This document shows positions 25,734-27,208 of a stretch of 27,208 bases of DNA, one piece after another. A model generated the notes under the pieces. It worked only from the letters and a program-made list of their open reading frames with translations. It searched no databases and was not told the origin of the DNA. Location: the NCBI GenBank assembly GCA_044433415.1, contig JAWXTP010000032.1:1-27208 (forward strand). Reading direction: 5' to 3'. The translations under genes and the position numbers were made by a program. Origin of the DNA: JAWXTP01 sp044433415 (GTDB lineage: Bacteria > Bacteroidota > Bacteroidia > Bacteroidales > Rikenellaceae). How positions within the stretch are numbered: the first letter of the stretch is position 1; the number at the start of each line of letters is the position of its first letter.

Positions 25734-25749
25734 CCTCATTAATGAGGAT
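25732..25749. promoter_or_regulatory. Perfect 18-bp palindrome, candidate operator of the LuxR-type regulator
   Basis: ATCCTCATTAATGAGGAT is a perfect palindrome overlapping the -33 element of the TonB promoter, centred about 43 nt upstream of its predicted start. A second dyad, CTGAG-G-CTCAG (25719-25729), lies directly beside it between the promoter elements. Confidence 0.65.
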
Positions 25750-25797
25750 ATTGTATATAAGAGGGTCTTGAAAATTATTTTATTAGATTTATTATTT

Positions 25798-25805
25798 TAT
25801 CTTTG
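25798..25805 (+). promoter_or_regulatory. -7 element of the LuxR-type regulator promoter
   Basis: TATCTTTG fits TAnnTTTG, with no convincing TTTG 19-21 nt upstream. A weak -33 would fit an activator-dependent promoter. The predicted leader is about 65 nt. Confidence 0.55.
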
Positions 25806-25815
25806 TATAAAGTTT

Positions 25816-25838
25816 AGGGAACTTCTAAAAACTTCCCT
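25816..25838 (+). repeat. Short AGGGAA/TTCCCT hairpin in the regulator leader
   Basis: AGGGAA and TTCCCT enclose CTTCTAAAAAC. It is a compact member of the recurring AGGGAA(C/G)TT motif family and lies within the predicted 5' leader of the regulator. Confidence 0.5.
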
Positions 25839-25875
25839 TTATATACTTCTTATACTAATTCACAAAAACAAACTT

Positions 25876-26469
25876 ATGAATAAATCTGTTCCTGTTATAG
25901 TAATCCTTACACCTAATACTCTTATTAGTTTAGGTTTAAAATCCATATTAGAGGGCGTGTTACCTATAGGTACATACAAGGTGTGTTGTGAGTTTAGTGA
26001 GATAGAATCTAGTGAACCAGAGGATTTCTTTCATTTTTTTGTATCTGGAAGTTTTGTTGTGAAGAACGGGGCATTCTTTAAAGCACGACGTAATAAGACT
26101 ATAGTCTTGATGCATGATGATGCAAACTCAACTATACTACAAGAGTTTCATCATATAAATATAAATGCACCTCAAAGTGAGATTGAGGCTTCTATAAGAG
26201 GGTTGCACCATTCTGCTCATGGTGGAGCTCATCATCATGCTCACAGAGATGACCTACCCAAAGAAGAAAAAGATGTTTTATCACCTAGGGAGATAGAAGT
26301 TACTAAACTCCTTGTCGAAGGCTTGATTAATAAAGAGATAGCAGCTCGACTGTTTATTAGTACAACAACAGTTATCACTCACCGCAAAAATATCTTTGAA
26401 AAATTAGGTGTAAAGTCAGTAGCTGGACTAGCTATTTATGCTGTTATGAAGGGGTATATTGAGATTTAG
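25876..26469 (+). CDS. LuxR-type transcriptional regulator with degenerate receiver and His-rich linker
   Basis: A 197-aa DNA-binding regulator. Residues 1-108 resemble a response-regulator receiver fold (VIVILTPNTLISLGLKSIL), but the acidic phosphorylation pocket is not recognisable (DFFHFFVSGS stands where an Asp-bearing strand is expected). Residues 111-123 carry seven His in 13 positions, plus Cys37-Cys38 and His92-His93. Residues about 135-195 are a LuxR/GerE helix-turn-helix (LSPREIEVTKLLVEGLINKEIA...THRKNIFEKLGV). I chose the ATG at 25876, since the upstream open frame (from 25768) crosses the promoter. It is divergent from the TonB operon, which it likely controls; direct haem or metal sensing is inference. 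Confidence 0.88.
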   Translation: MNKSVPVIVILTPNTLISLGLKSILEGVLPIGTYKVCCEFSEIESSEPEDFFHFFVSGSFVVKNGAFFKARRNKTIVLMHDDANSTILQEFHHININAPQSEIEASIRGLHHSAHGGAHHHAHRDDLPKEEKDVLSPREIEVTKLLVEGLINKEIAARLFISTTTVITHRKNIFEKLGVKSVAGLAIYAVMKGYIEI

Positions 26470-26532
26470 CTGAATGCCAATAAACATCCTGCTACAATAA
26501 AGAGATTATTTTATGATATTTACAATAATAGA

Positions 26533-26572
26533 AATACACAGTTCCGAAATGGCTATTTCGGAACTGTGTATT
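26533..26572 (+). terminator. Intrinsic terminator of the LuxR-type regulator gene
   Basis: AATACACAGTTCCGAAAT pairs perfectly over 18 bp with a GGCT loop, followed by a T-run. It lies about 64 nt after the regulator stop. Confidence 0.9.
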
Positions 26573-26620
26573 TTTTAGGACGAGACATAGTGCATCGCGA
26601 CAAGCTGATATTAATTATAA

Positions 26621-26655
26621 ATCATTAATACAATTTTGTTAATATTGTTAATGAT
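26621..26655. other. AT-rich hairpin in the gene-free region
   Basis: ATCATTAA-TA-CAAT and ATTG-TTAATGAT pair with a 2-nt bulge around a 9-nt loop. Nothing else supports a function. The region from 26470 to 27208 otherwise has no credible gene. Confidence 0.35.
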
Positions 26656-26856
26656 ATTCGTTACAAGATAATATTAGGTGTGATATAAAAAAGAATGCAC
26701 TACTTATTTATGAACTCAGAAATTTAGATGACGATTATGCTAAACAAAAACATAATCTTACATTGCATCACTTTAGTACTCAAAACATATAAATAGTTTA
26801 TGAATAAAACTACATAATTTCAAGATTACTAAGATAAAATAGTTAAAAAATTATGA

Positions 26857-27048
26857 TTTCTCTATTTAAGAGATATTAAATTAAAGTACAAATCTATAAA
26901 AATAAATAATATAAACCAAATTAAACATTCTTTTTTTTCAATTTTTCATTGAATTACCTTATTTGTTTAGTAAAACACAATGTATTTATCATGTAATATA
27001 CTAAAATAAAGCACCTTAAAAATTTACTATATCTCTTAAATAGAGAAA
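26857..27048. repeat. 192-bp segment bounded by perfect 20-bp inverted repeats (candidate invertible promoter)
   Basis: TTTCTCTATTTAAGAGATAT (26857-26876) recurs as its exact reverse complement at 27029-27048. Each arm also has internal dyad symmetry (TCTCT-ATTTA-AGAGA). The 152 bp between them are extremely AT-rich, have no gene, and hold one full-consensus promoter reading leftwards. The layout matches Bacteroidota invertons; no recombinase gene is in the window. Confidence 0.65.
26889..26920 (-). promoter_or_regulatory. Full-consensus promoter inside the inverted-repeat segment
   Basis: On the minus strand: TTTG (26920-26917), 20 nt, TAGATTTG (26896-26889). In the present orientation it reads into gene-free DNA toward the end of the regulator gene. 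After inversion it would read rightwards. Confidence 0.65.
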
Positions 27049-27070
27049 CAGAAATTTACATTTAATTAAA

Positions 27071-27089
27071 GGGAAGTTTTAGAAACTTT
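27071..27089 (+). repeat. GGGAAGTTTTAGAAACTTT short repeat
   Basis: Identical over 19 nt to the minus-strand sequence at 15525-15507. It is followed by a partial echo, AGGAAACTTCGGG. Confidence 0.65.
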
Positions 27090-27145
27090 AGGAAACTTCG
27101 GGACTTTGACACTTGTAAAAAAATAAAAAAAATGTAACTAATTGA

Positions 27146-27173
27146 GCGATTTATTGTTAAATCGCTTTTTTTT
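27146..27173 (+). terminator. Intrinsic terminator near the right edge
   Basis: GCGATTTA-TTGT-TAAATCGC followed by eight T. It has no gene immediately upstream in this window, so it would end either read-through transcripts or a transcript from the inverted promoter at 26857-27048. Confidence 0.75.
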
Positions 27174-27188
27174 GTCAAATATTATTTA

Positions 27189-27196
27189 TATCTTTG
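27189..27196 (+). promoter_or_regulatory. -7 element for a gene beyond the right edge
   Basis: TATCTTTG fits TAnnTTTG and lies 12 nt from the window end; the -33 region is a T-run only. A rightward gene probably starts just outside. Confidence 0.45.
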
Positions 27197-27208
27197 TAGT
27201 ATATTTCG

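Noticed and set aside
26652..26792. About 45-codon frame on the plus strand that reads rather protein-like (LIYELRNLDDDYAKQKHNLT)
   Set aside because: It has no in-frame ATG and no ribosome site; it could be a decayed gene tail, but nothing identifies the parent.
1..27208. CRISPR array, tRNA, rRNA or an intact insertion sequence
   Set aside because: I saw no regularly spaced direct repeats, no tRNA-like cloverleaf or TTCGA arm, and no transposase gene.

Overview
The window looks like a chromosomal segment of a low-GC member of the Bacteroidales (Bacteroidota). The evidence is the gene content (paired ~770-aa FtsX/MacB permeases with an HlyD protein and a TolC protein, a TonB receptor beside a small lipoprotein, a Ser-type sulfatase, a beta-helix glycan enzyme, and IorAB with PaaK and an ACT protein). 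It is also the promoters, which match the Bacteroides form TTTG-N~20-TAnnTTTG, and A-rich start regions mostly without Shine-Dalgarno sequences. I cannot name a species.

Layout. (1) 153-8358, minus strand: a five-gene tripartite export operon read as TolC, permease, HlyD adaptor, permease, ATPase. (2) 8689-15220, plus strand: omega-amidase, iorA, iorB, aromatic-type aminotransferase, paaK-like CoA ligase and a double-ACT protein. This is a coherent set for turning aromatic amino acids into arylacetyl-CoA or arylacetate. (3) 15278-16567, minus strand: a zinc-ribbon miniprotein, a CNNM/DUF21 membrane protein cut short before its CBS domains, and a small secreted hypothetical protein. (4) 16747-20619, plus strand: sulfatase and glmS, each followed by a long hairpin terminator. 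(5) 20779-25697, minus strand: a beta-helix enzyme, then a TonB receptor/lipoprotein operon. (6) 25876-26469, plus strand: a LuxR-type regulator divergent from the TonB gene, with a His-rich linker. (7) 26470-27208: gene-free, very AT-rich DNA with a possible invertible promoter.

Most interesting non-coding structure. (a) Three copies of a structured repeat of about 120 bp lie just after stop codons, all in sense orientation to the upstream gene. The stem sequences differ between copies but keep their pairing, and the apical motif is conserved. One copy carries a nested 164-bp foldback. (b) A 192-bp segment (26857-27048) is bounded by perfect 20-bp inverted repeats and contains a full-consensus promoter, the layout of a phase-variable inverton. 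(c) A perfect 18-bp palindrome overlaps the -33 element of the TonB gene, where a LuxR-type activator would be expected to bind. (d) A short GGGAA(C/G)TT(C/T)TA motif recurs in intergenic hairpins and supplies the last codons of the truncated CNNM gene.

All calls come from reading sequence. No database search, folding program or alignment was run.
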